This document shows positions 8,953 to 15,896 of a DNA stretch of 32,883 bases, piece after piece (position 1 is the first letter of the stretch; every line of letters begins with the position of its first letter). The translations under genes and the position numbers were made by a program. The DNA is from Gammaproteobacteria bacterium (GTDB lineage Bacteria; Pseudomonadota; Gammaproteobacteria; UBA1113): positions 1-32,883 of the forward strand of contig JAGVJQ010000131.1 of NCBI GenBank assembly GCA_020051015.1, given 5' to 3'. A model generated the notes under the pieces. It saw only the letters and a program-made list of their open reading frames with translations, was not told where the DNA came from and made no database searches.

Positions 8953-10288
8953 TAGCAAAAATTTGTTTAATCGCGAACTAGAAATGAAACATAAACTTAA
9001 CATTTCAACCGCTTGGCTAGCCTGTCTATCTTGTGCTTTGTTTTTTATGTTCGATTTTATGCAAGCCACTACTATGGACACTTTATCAGAACCGATAATG
9101 CAGAGCTTACATTTAAGCGCATTTCAACTTGCCAATATATCTTCCGCATACTTTTTAAGTAATATTTTACTTCTTATACCCGCGGGATTATTGTTAGATC
9201 GCTATTCAACCAGAACTATTGTGCTTATTGCGTTATTAATATCAATTTTAGGATTATTTTTACTTTCGATATCACAGACTATTTATATGGCAATAATTGC
9301 GCGATTAATCTCTGGTGTAGCTAGTGCATTTACATTCATATCATGTATGCGAGTTATATCACGATACTTTACTGCAGATAAAACCGCCAAAATGATTAGC
9401 ATCACTATCACTATAGCGTTTCTAGGTGGGATAGCATCACATTACCCCGTGGCATTACTCTTAAATAAATTAAACTGGAGACATGTTCTGCAATTTTATG
9501 TATGGGTCGGTGCACTAATTTTCTTATTAAATTATTGGTTACTTCGCTTGCCCAAGCTCATTAATATTGATAATGAGTTATTAAATAATTCCATTCCTTC
9601 AAATACTAAACAAATTATTAGTAGTATTAAAAAATCAATAAGGAATTACTATGTCTTAACTGGTAGCCTATATACCATGTTACTTAATTTGCCTGTTTTG
9701 TTGTTCGGTGCCCTTTGGAGCAATATCTATTTAAATCAAATTGACAGATTATCAACAATTTCTGCTGCATTTGTTACATCCTTTATATTTATCGGTTTAA
9801 TTATTGGCACGCCATTGGTTGGTGTTTTAGCAACATCATCACAGCGCATCGCAAGACTTATGTTTATCGGTGCGATTCTATCCTTTACCATGATATTAAA
9901 TTTAATTTTTTATCATACGTTATCAACAATAGAATTAAGTATACTTTTTTTGGGATTTGGTTTAGCTTCTAGCACGCAGTCATTAGGCTATACAGTAGTA
10001 ATAAATGGTGTTGAGCACAATATAACATCAATTGCTTCGAGTATTACCTCTGTTATTGTAATGGGTGGTGGCAGTATTTTAAAAATAGTATTTGGAATCA
10101 TTCTTGACGCGAATTGGAATGGTAAAATGATTCAAGGCATTCGCCAATACTCCAATCAAAGTTTTCAATTAGGTTTAATTATGATAGCTTTATGTTTTAT
10201 ATTTGGCGTTATTATTTCAATGCTATATGCTAATAAAATTAAAAAAATCAATGCATCTCCTATCAAGGTTACACATGATTACTCTTAA
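8939..10288 (+). CDS. Major facilitator superfamily transporter
   Basis: A 449-residue polytopic inner-membrane protein with about 12 hydrophobic segments. The MFS loop 2-3 motif is present as GLLLDRYSTRTIV, preceded by the usual SAYFLSNILLLIPAG helix. It resembles the MFS proteins common in Legionellales; the substrate is not readable. Two starts are possible: the ATG at 8939, overlapping the previous gene by 14 nt, or the ATG at 8984 (MKHKLNIS), which leaves the short cytoplasmic N-terminus usual for MFS proteins. Neither has a strong Shine-Dalgarno sequence, so the longer form is reported as unresolved. Transcription probably depends on the upstream gene. Confidence 0.85.
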   Translation: MLSISSKNLFNRELEMKHKLNISTAWLACLSCALFFMFDFMQATTMDTLSEPIMQSLHLSAFQLANISSAYFLSNILLLIPAGLLLDRYSTRTIVLIALLISILGLFLLSISQTIYMAIIARLISGVASAFTFISCMRVISRYFTADKTAKMISITITIAFLGGIASHYPVALLLNKLNWRHVLQFYVWVGALIFLLNYWLLRLPKLINIDNELLNNSIPSNTKQIISSIKKSIRNYYVLTGSLYTMLLNLPVLLFGALWSNIYLNQIDRLSTISAAFVTSFIFIGLIIGTPLVGVLATSSQRIARLMFIGAILSFTMILNLIFYHTLSTIELSILFLGFGLASSTQSLGYTVVINGVEHNITSIASSITSVIVMGGGSILKIVFGIILDANWNGKMIQGIRQYSNQSFQLGLIMIALCFIFGVIISMLYANKIKKINASPIKVTHDYS

Positions 10289-10315
10289 CTTGTTTGAAAA
10301 AAATTAATTATCTAA

Positions 10316-10368
10316 ACATAATACCCCGCAGCTTCAATTAAATGCATCATATTGATGCCTTGCGGGGT
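10316..10368 (-). repeat. 53-bp direct repeat, downstream copy (displaced 3' end of the ankyrin gene)
   Basis: Identical over 53 nt to 11780-11832, the last codons of the ankyrin gene, in the same orientation. On the minus strand it still reads TPQGINMM...EAAGYYV, and beyond the repeat edge it keeps Val plus a TAG stop using GTT instead of GTG. It starts 20 nt after the ATPase stop. It can fold: outer stem ACCCCGCA/TGCGGGGT (10323-10330/10361-10368) and inner stem GCATCA-TAT-TGATGC (10344-10358). Confidence 0.92.
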
Positions 10369-10388
10369 TGTTGTAAGCAATTTTAAAT

Positions 10389-11672
10389 TTATTCTGTAAT
10401 TAACCATTTCCATAATGGAATAATATGAATTATATACTTTTTATTATTCCTATCTACTACCTCACTTTGATATTCATTTTCAGTAAGTATATACCCTTCT
10501 TTAAGCGAATAAGTCTCCAAAGCTTCAGTAAGTCCATCAATTTCACGTTGTTTGGTAATAGCATCAGTTAACGTCTGACACACCTGAATTGCTTCAATGA
10601 TTTTTCCACTCTCGTAAATAATAAAGTCGCACTCTTTTTCTTCTCTATGATAGTAAATTGATTTGTGTCGCCGTTTTAACTCTATAAAAACAATGTTTTC
10701 CAACATTCTTCCATAGTCATCACTAAAAGAAAATCCTAATGTTTTCGCTAATGCGTGATCAATAAAGTAAACCTTTTTAGGTGATCGTAATTGTGCTTTT
10801 ACCGATAAACAATATCGATTTACAAAGAAACATAAATAGCTATTTTCTAAATAGCTACAATAGTCTGAAACCGTAGTAGAGCTGCCTATACCTAATAATT
10901 TTTGTAATGCGACATAAGTTGTTTCTTTACTGCAATTGCTTGCCAAGAAGAAAACCAATTTTTTAAGGGTAAAGGCATTAGGTAATTTATAGCGCGCCAC
11001 AATATCCCGAAAAATAATGCTTTCATATAAATTATGTAAATAATCAACTTGATGGTGTTTGGTATATTCTGGGATTCCGCCGTAACTGCAATAATCATTA
11101 AATAACTGTTTTACTTTACTAGATTCTTTTGTTGAAAAGTTTTCTTTTGTTACCAGATCTTGATTGTTGTAATAAGCATATTCATAAAAGGAGAATGGAT
11201 AAATACTTATATCCATATATCGTCCAGTTAAGCGAGTTCCTAACTCATCACTGAACAAGGTTGCATTTGAACCCGTTATAACAATTTTATTACCACCTTT
11301 ATATAATCTGCGAATAAACACTTCCCAGCCTGGAATATTTTGAATTTCATCAAAGTAGAATGTTTTTTGCTCACCATATAATTCTAACAAAACTTCATAA
11401 AGAAGTTGAAAATCTTCACTGGTAAATGTTGCTAAACGATCATCTTCAAAATTAAAATAATAGTCGCGCTCTTTGGCGTTCGATCTAATATATTGCATTA
11501 AGATAGACTTTCCGCAGCGCCTGACACCCGTTATAACAGTAATTTCTTTATTTTTTACAAGAGATTCTAGTTTTTTTTCAGCACTTCGATGACGGTAGTC
11601 AAGAGGAACAATTTCATCGTCTCGCTGGTCTAGGATAATTTTCTTAAGTAGTTGCGATGAAAAGTTAGCCAT
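10389..11672 (-). CDS. AAA ATPase with DUF4143 domain
   Basis: A 427-residue P-loop ATPase of the AAA_14/DUF4143 type. Walker A is GVRRCGKS (about 49-56), Walker B FYFDEIQ (about 105-111), sensor-like VITGSNATLFSDELGTRLTGR follows, then the characteristic PFSFYEYAYY. The C-terminal DUF4143 half contains KVYFIDHALA and a REEKECDFIIYE stretch resembling a PD-(D/E)XK-like fold. The cellular role of the family is not settled. The ATG at 11672 is chosen because GGAG lies 6 nt before it; ATG 11684 and TTG 11687 are possible but lie within that leader. It is the only gene between two copies of a 53-bp direct repeat and has a consensus promoter embedded in a palindrome, which suggests acquisition as a unit. 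Confidence 0.87.
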   Translation of the reverse strand: MANFSSQLLKKIILDQRDDEIVPLDYRHRSAEKKLESLVKNKEITVITGVRRCGKSILMQYIRSNAKERDYYFNFEDDRLATFTSEDFQLLYEVLLELYGEQKTFYFDEIQNIPGWEVFIRRLYKGGNKIVITGSNATLFSDELGTRLTGRYMDISIYPFSFYEYAYYNNQDLVTKENFSTKESSKVKQLFNDYCSYGGIPEYTKHHQVDYLHNLYESIIFRDIVARYKLPNAFTLKKLVFFLASNCSKETTYVALQKLLGIGSSTTVSDYCSYLENSYLCFFVNRYCLSVKAQLRSPKKVYFIDHALAKTLGFSFSDDYGRMLENIVFIELKRRHKSIYYHREEKECDFIIYESGKIIEAIQVCQTLTDAITKQREIDGLTEALETYSLKEGYILTENEYQSEVVDRNNKKYIIHIIPLWKWLITE

Positions 11673-11694
11673 TAATATCTCCATCAATAATAGG

Positions 11695-11723
11695 ATAATA
11701 GCTGCAAATTACTCCATTGTCAA
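11695..11723 (-). promoter_or_regulatory. Sigma-70 promoter of the AAA ATPase gene
   Basis: On the minus strand TTGACA (11723-11718) is followed by exactly 17 nt and TATTAT (11700-11695). The -35 is perfect and the -10 matches 5 of 6. Transcription would begin near 11688, giving a short leader with GGAG before ATG 11672. The -35 lies at the centre of the palindrome, so anything binding or extruding the palindrome would block it. Confidence 0.75.
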
Positions 11724-11745
11724 TGGAGTAATTTGCAGCTATTAT
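11717..11745 (+). promoter_or_regulatory. Mirror promoter pointing into the ankyrin gene (antisense)
   Basis: Because of the palindrome, the plus strand carries TTGTCA (11717-11722), 17 nt, then TATTAT (11740-11745). It would fire toward 11752 and run antisense into the 3' end of the ankyrin gene. It differs from the minus-strand promoter by one -35 base (the central T/A). Activity is inferred only. Confidence 0.5.
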
Positions 11746-11775
11746 CCTATTGCAAATGGAGATAATTAAGATTCA

Positions 11776-13176
11776 CTACACATAATACCCCGCAGCTTCA
11801 ATTAAATGCATCATATTGATGCCTTGCGGGGTACGTTTATTAAGGTAAAACATTTGCTTATAGCTTTGCAAAATGTATAAATGCTCTGGCTCTAATAAAT
11901 GTGGCAAAATTCGTTCTGCTAACCTAATATCATGGATGCGTGAGCTACGTAATTTTTGAAACATCAACGCAGCCAACTGCATTAACTTAGCTACTTTTCG
12001 TTCACCACTTACATGTTCCACGCTTTGCAAAAATTCACTTAATGCGGTGCTTTTGTCCCAATTTAACCATTGTCTATACATACTCAATGCATTTTGTTTA
12101 CATTGAATAATTAAGTCAGGATTATGTGTTTTATATTGTGCCATTTGCATAATGAATAACATCACTGCAATTGAAGCTTCTGTGTTTGCCCAAGAACAAT
12201 TTCCGGTAATTTGGACTGGAATAGGAATTTGCGTTAAAGGTACTAGTCCTAGATATTCGGGCAATTCTTCAGTAATGGATTGTTTGCTTTGCTTTTTATA
12301 AATTAATTGCTTAATTAATTTCTTGTTGAATAAGTTTGGATTAGACATGCGATAAATTACCACGCTGCCATGTTCTTTGCCCCACTCCCCGCGATCACAT
12401 TTAACTAAAATATCAGCATAATTCACAAAGGTAATGGCATGCCCTTCATATCCAACCGGCAATAATAAGGGTTGATGGTCGAGCAATGTATCAATACGTT
12501 TGTCAAATTGCTTATTATTTAATGTAAAGTGCTGATAACGGATTAATTCTGATGCGACTTGAAATGATTGAACGATTTTATCAAAATAAGGAAAATAAGC
12601 TCGTAAATGTCGTGCCGCAAAACTGTTTTTAAATCGAATTAAAGAACTCTCAACAATACTTAAGGTAAACTCTAGAAAAAATCCTTCCATATCGAGTTGA
12701 ATAAATTTCTTCTCATGATTCACAATATCAACCGGGCCAATTAATTCAAAACGATGAGCCAGTAATTTGGCTTGAATAAAATCCTGCGCAAAATTCAAGC
12801 TTGCACCATGTTGATACAATGCTTGTTTTACCTCGGCTTGATTACGCAATAACGGTAATACTAATGTTGGCTGACCACTACGTGAATATGAATTGGCATT
12901 AGCACCTTTTTCTAGTAATAATTCACATAAGGTTGCATCACCAATTTCTGCGGCCCAATGTAAAGCAGAGTGACCGGTAACACTGACAAAATTGGGATTA
13001 GCGCCTTTCTCCAATAAGGCATTAACAATATCAGTCTTACGAAAAATAACGGCTTCAATTAAGGGTGTAAAACCATATTCATCAAAATCATCAATATCAA
13101 CCCCCGCCTCTAACCATGGCATTACATCAGCAAGCTTGCCGTAAATAATTGCTTTAGCTAGTGATGGATATTGCAT
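11776..13176 (-). CDS. Ankyrin-repeat protein with cysteine-protease-like region (AnkH/LegA3-like, candidate type IV effector)
   Basis: 466 residues. About four ankyrin repeats fill residues 1-130 (YGFTPLIEAVIFRKTDIVNA; GHSALHWAAEIGDATLCELL; GANANS). The rest contains a His in GYEGHAITF (His246), an Asp in KCDRGEWG (Asp261) and a Cys in GNCSWANTE (Cys327), a plausible His-Asp-Cys set in an order unlike classical papain. Length, repeat number and protease-like region fit the Legionella core effector AnkH; that match is from memory and unverified. No secretion genes are in the window. GAGGG lies 5 nt before the ATG. It begins 2 nt after the stop of a small acidic gene, so the two form an operon. 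Its last 17 codons lie in a 53-bp sequence duplicated downstream of the neighbouring ATPase gene. Confidence 0.82.
   Translation of the reverse strand: MQYPSLAKAIIYGKLADVMPWLEAGVDIDDFDEYGFTPLIEAVIFRKTDIVNALLEKGANPNFVSVTGHSALHWAAEIGDATLCELLLEKGANANSYSRSGQPTLVLPLLRNQAEVKQALYQHGASLNFAQDFIQAKLLAHRFELIGPVDIVNHEKKFIQLDMEGFFLEFTLSIVESSLIRFKNSFAARHLRAYFPYFDKIVQSFQVASELIRYQHFTLNNKQFDKRIDTLLDHQPLLLPVGYEGHAITFVNYADILVKCDRGEWGKEHGSVVIYRMSNPNLFNKKLIKQLIYKKQSKQSITEELPEYLGLVPLTQIPIPVQITGNCSWANTEASIAVMLFIMQMAQYKTHNPDLIIQCKQNALSMYRQWLNWDKSTALSEFLQSVEHVSGERKVAKLMQLAALMFQKLRSSRIHDIRLAERILPHLLEPEHLYILQSYKQMFYLNKRTPQGINMMHLIEAAGYYV
11780..11832 (-). repeat. 53-bp direct repeat, copy inside the 3' end of the ankyrin gene
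   Basis: Partner of 10316-10368, identical over all 53 nt. It covers the last 17 codons of the ankyrin gene up to the second base of the final Val codon. It carries the same two-tier hairpin (outer stem 11787-11794/11825-11832). The offset between the copies is 1464 nt. Confidence 0.92.
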
Positions 13177-13178
13177 TA

Positions 13179-13598
13179 CTACCCTCGTTTCAATGTTGGC
13201 GTATTATTTTGCTGTAATCCCAAGCGCATTTGTAATTCTTGGCGTTTTTTAAATTCTAATTTTTCCTGTGCTTCTGCATCAGTACTTTCACCTGGTAATG
13301 GTGTTTCATCAGTGTTATCAATGCCTGAAAAATATGCCATCGCTGCCAATGGATGCATATCATCGCTAAATTCAGCTGTTTTGGTATTATCAGGACCAGT
13401 ACGTTGATGAAATTTACGCCCGGCTTCTACTTTCCCTTTGTGCTTCGAACGAATGAGCTCAAATATATCGTAATATTCCCATTCCGGCAGGGCCCAACCG
13501 CCGCTGCCACCCTCGCCCGAGCCGCCTTCATCGTCTTCATCTTCTGGCAACAACACATTACGTTGTTGCAGATTTTTTCGGGTCAGTTTTTCACTCAT
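13179..13598 (-). CDS. Hypothetical acidic/Gly-rich small protein upstream of the ankyrin gene
   Basis: 139 residues, not recognised. An N-terminal acidic and glycine-rich linker (PEDEDDEGGSGEGGSGG, about 18-34) is followed by a Trp/Tyr/Phe patch (WALPEWEYYDIFELI), then a charged, Glu/Lys/Gln-rich C-terminal helix (EAQEKLEFKKRQELQMRL). It looks largely disordered with a short helical end; no signal peptide. The ATG at 13598 is preferred over GTG 13601 because GAGAG lies about 4 nt before it. Its stop is 2 nt before the ankyrin start, so it is co-transcribed and may be a chaperone-like or regulatory partner; this is inference from position only. Confidence 0.65.
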   Translation of the reverse strand: MSEKLTRKNLQQRNVLLPEDEDDEGGSGEGGSGGWALPEWEYYDIFELIRSKHKGKVEAGRKFHQRTGPDNTKTAEFSDDMHPLAAMAYFSGIDNTDETPLPGESTDAEAQEKLEFKKRQELQMRLGLQQNNTPTLKRG

Positions 13599-13618
13599 CA
13601 CACTCTCGCAAAAATCAT

Positions 13619-13775
13619 GTAGGGTGGGCTAAATATTGTTGCCCTCGAAGAGGTATCACATAACAATATGTGCCCACCATCTTAGTATCTGCAATTATCA
13701 ATGGTGGGCACATACCGCCTCATTATTAAGCTGCGTTCAAGCTTGGTACGTGATGCGGTATTTAGCCCACCCTAC
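13619..13775. repeat. 157-nt nested inverted repeat (MITE-like), GTAGGGTGGGC family
   Basis: Outer arms GTAGGGTGGGCTAAATA (13619-13635) and its exact reverse complement (13759-13775), 17 bp each. Inside lies a second perfect pair, TATGTGCCCACCAT (13667-13680) and ATGGTGGGCACATA (13701-13714). It fills the gap between the ankyrin operon and the pteridine reductase gene, and its right arm overlaps that gene's TAG stop. No coding potential. Confidence 0.85.
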
Positions 13776-14503
13776 CTCACACTTGCCCCACCATCCACAG
13801 CAATTGTCTGTCCAGTTATATACTTAGACTCACACAAGAAGTAAACTGCTGCAGCAATATCTTCTGGTGAACCATGTTTTTTCAATAACGTGCGCTCAAT
13901 AATTTCTTGTTTTTGATGTTCAGTTAACTCATTATGCGCCTCCGGCCACGCAATACTGCCAGGCGCAACTGCATTTACCCGTACTTCTGGCGCCATTTCA
14001 CGCGCTAATACTTTGGTCATCATCGCTAGGCTGGCTTTAGCTATCGTATAAGCCGGATAATTTTTTAGCGGTTTTTGCGCAAAAATATCTGTAATATTAA
14101 TGATGGCGCCATGATGCTTTTTCAAGTGTGGATAGGCTGCTTGCGCTAAAAAAAACGCCCCTTTTACGTTACTAGCCTGTAAATCATCCCATTCTGCCTC
14201 AGTAACTTGCCCGATTGGGGTAGGATAAAAACTAGAAGCATTATTAACAAGTACATCCAACCTCCCCCACTCGGCTATTACTGCATCAATTAAAACCGAC
14301 AAAGAAGCACAATGCGCCAAATCAGCCTGGCAAATCACTGCTGATTTGGCTCGAATTTTATTTAAGTCATCACATAATTTCTCAGCTTCTTCACCCGATT
14401 GATTATAATGAATAACGACATTCATATCTTGTTGATGCAATTGTCGTGCAATGCACGCCCCTACTCGTCTGGCAGCGCCGGTGATTAAAGCAACTTGTTT
14501 CAT
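13772..14503 (-). CDS. Pteridine reductase-type short-chain dehydrogenase (PTR1/FolM-like)
   Basis: 243 residues, a NADPH-type short-chain dehydrogenase. The nucleotide motif is TGAARRVG at 8-15, matching the TGxxxRxG form of pteridine reductases rather than TGxxxGxG. NNAS is at 87-90. The catalytic set is Asp139 (in NITD), Tyr152 and Lys156: Asp replaces the usual Ser, as in trypanosomatid PTR1. It should reduce dihydrofolate or dihydropterins. GAGGA lies about 5 nt before the ATG at 14503; the frame extends further upstream without support. Its TAG stop is the end of the adjacent repeat. The nearby MidA-like and PTPS-like genes suit a pterin role. FabG-like activity is the alternative. Confidence 0.85.
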   Translation of the reverse strand: MKQVALITGAARRVGACIARQLHQQDMNVVIHYNQSGEEAEKLCDDLNKIRAKSAVICQADLAHCASLSVLIDAVIAEWGRLDVLVNNASSFYPTPIGQVTEAEWDDLQASNVKGAFFLAQAAYPHLKKHHGAIINITDIFAQKPLKNYPAYTIAKASLAMMTKVLAREMAPEVRVNAVAPGSIAWPEAHNELTEHQKQEIIERTLLKKHGSPEDIAAAVYFLCESKYITGQTIAVDGGASVR

Positions 14504-14591
14504 TGCGATCCTCTTTGATAAGTCATTATGATAATTTAAACATACTCTATAATCATACAACTAACATTGCAACCGCAAAGGAGCGTAAATA

Positions 14592-15542
14592 ATGAACATG
14601 AAAGCAGTTATCATGAATGAATATGGATCACCAGACGTTCTTAAAGTTGAAGAACGCCCCATTCCACAGCCTCAAGCTGGTGAAGTATTGGTTAAAATTA
14701 TAGGCAGCAGTATCAATCTCATTGATTGGAAATTACGCAGCGGTCAATTAAAACATTTCTTACGTATTGAGTTACCCGCTATTCTTGGTTTTGATATTTG
14801 CGGTGTAGTAGCCCAAGTTGGTCCTGGCGTAAGTGATTTTAAAGTTGGCGATGAAGTGTATACTTTATCGGCTAAAAAAAGTGGTGAAAGTTATGCTGAA
14901 TATATTAGCTTGCCAGCCACCTCACTTCATCACAAGCCAACCAAAATGACAGCACTAGAAGCAGCTACAGTTCCCTTGGCTGCACAAACTGCATTACAGG
15001 GTTTACGTAAAGGCGTCTCTAATTTAGATAATAAAAATGTTTTAATTATTGGTGCATCCGGCGGTGTGGGTACGTTTGCCGTGCAAATTGCCAAAGCATT
15101 TGGCGCTAAAGTAACTGGTGTTGCCAGCACTAAAAATCGTGAATACGTTTTATCCTTAGGCGCTGATCAATTTATTGATTATACCACGACTGATATTCGT
15201 GCGAGTTCCGAGAAATATGATTTTATTTTTGATACGGTTAGTCAGTATCAATTAGGACCAGTAAAACGAATATTAACACCGACTGGCGTTTATGTTCGCA
15301 CCTTACCTTCCGTGCCATTAATGATTAGACAATTATTAAATGGTTTCGCCCATCATAAGGCATTTTTAGTCCTCGTAAAAAACAATGCCAATGATTTAAA
15401 ATGGTTAGCGACAGCCATTGACAATGGCCAAATAAAAACGCATATTGACAGCCAATTTACCTTACATCAAATCTCGGAAGCACATCAGCGTAGTGAATCG
15501 CATCGTGTGGTGGGGAAGATAGCAATATCCATCACACATTAA
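14592..15542 (+). CDS. Zinc-independent MDR family NADPH:quinone oxidoreductase
   Basis: 316 residues of the medium-chain dehydrogenase/reductase superfamily, quinone reductase branch. The N-terminal GroES-like domain contains LGFDICGVVAQVG (about 65-77) and lacks the catalytic zinc ligands. The Rossmann motif IIGASGGVGTFAVQIAKAFGA begins at about 152. It probably reduces quinones or enones with NADPH. AAGGAG (14578-14583) is 8 nt before the ATG at 14592. Divergent from the pteridine reductase across 88 nt, which hold a TATAAT at 14548-14553 without a good -35. Substrate unknown. Confidence 0.87.
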   Translation: MNMKAVIMNEYGSPDVLKVEERPIPQPQAGEVLVKIIGSSINLIDWKLRSGQLKHFLRIELPAILGFDICGVVAQVGPGVSDFKVGDEVYTLSAKKSGESYAEYISLPATSLHHKPTKMTALEAATVPLAAQTALQGLRKGVSNLDNKNVLIIGASGGVGTFAVQIAKAFGAKVTGVASTKNREYVLSLGADQFIDYTTTDIRASSEKYDFIFDTVSQYQLGPVKRILTPTGVYVRTLPSVPLMIRQLLNGFAHHKAFLVLVKNNANDLKWLATAIDNGQIKTHIDSQFTLHQISEAHQRSESHRVVGKIAISITH

Positions 15543-15569
15543 GATGAAAGATCGTGCATGGCGGAGAGA

Positions 15570-15774
15570 ACCCCTCTCCCCAGCCCTCTCCCGCACAGCT
15601 TCTACATTGTGTGATGTGGCAATTATGAGCGTGTAGCTGCGGGGCGAGGGAGCTTTTCGTGCAAATTTTAGGCTATTTTCGCTTAGCTTGACGCGTATGC
15701 CCCCAACCCTCCACCCACAGCTTCAACATTTATGTTACGACGAGTACGCACGTATAGCGCGGAGGGAGGGGAGC
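15570..15774. repeat. About 205-nt dispersed repeat, copy 1 (CCCTCTCC type)
   Basis: Two blocks match the element at 22082-22296: 15570-15608 against 22128-22166 (39 nt, one mismatch) and about 15634-15712 against 22193-22272 (imperfect). CTCTCCCGCACAGCT and AGCTGCGGGGCGAGGG form imperfect inverted arms. It occupies most of the 354-nt gap between the quinone reductase and MidA-like genes, which holds nothing else recognisable apart from AT-rich sequence at 15781-15896 before the next start. Confidence 0.85.
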
Positions 15775-15896
15775 AACAGCCAGTAATTATTATTCGGCAT
15801 TGTTTCGTGCATCTTTAATTAGTGCGGAATATAAATTTTTCTATAAATATGCGAAAATATCGCCTTGGTTCCAAACAACCTTGAGACTATTATTAT

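Larger units (their letters stand above)
11689..11751. repeat. 63-nt perfect palindrome (31-bp arms, 1-nt centre)
   Basis: Arms at 11689-11719 and 11721-11751 are exact reverse complements around T11720. Beyond the arms, ATGGAGATA recurs in inverted orientation (11756-11764 plus; 11684-11676 minus), so symmetry resumes after a short interruption and reaches the ATPase start region. There is no T run on either side, so it is not a normal terminator. It contains two facing-away promoter-like sequences. Confidence 0.95.

Noticed and set aside
10316..10368. Classical integron attC site after the ATPase gene
   Set aside because: The site is palindromic and follows a gene, but the sequence next to it lacks a GTTRRRY core and the site lies inside coding sequence in the other copy. 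No integron integrase is in the window.
11689..11751. Bidirectional intrinsic terminator
   Set aside because: The stem is very long and no T run follows on either strand; promoter elements at ideal spacing explain it better.
13636..13827. Possible small plus-strand protein
   Set aside because: It is translated from the nested inverted repeat and the antisense end of the pteridine reductase gene.
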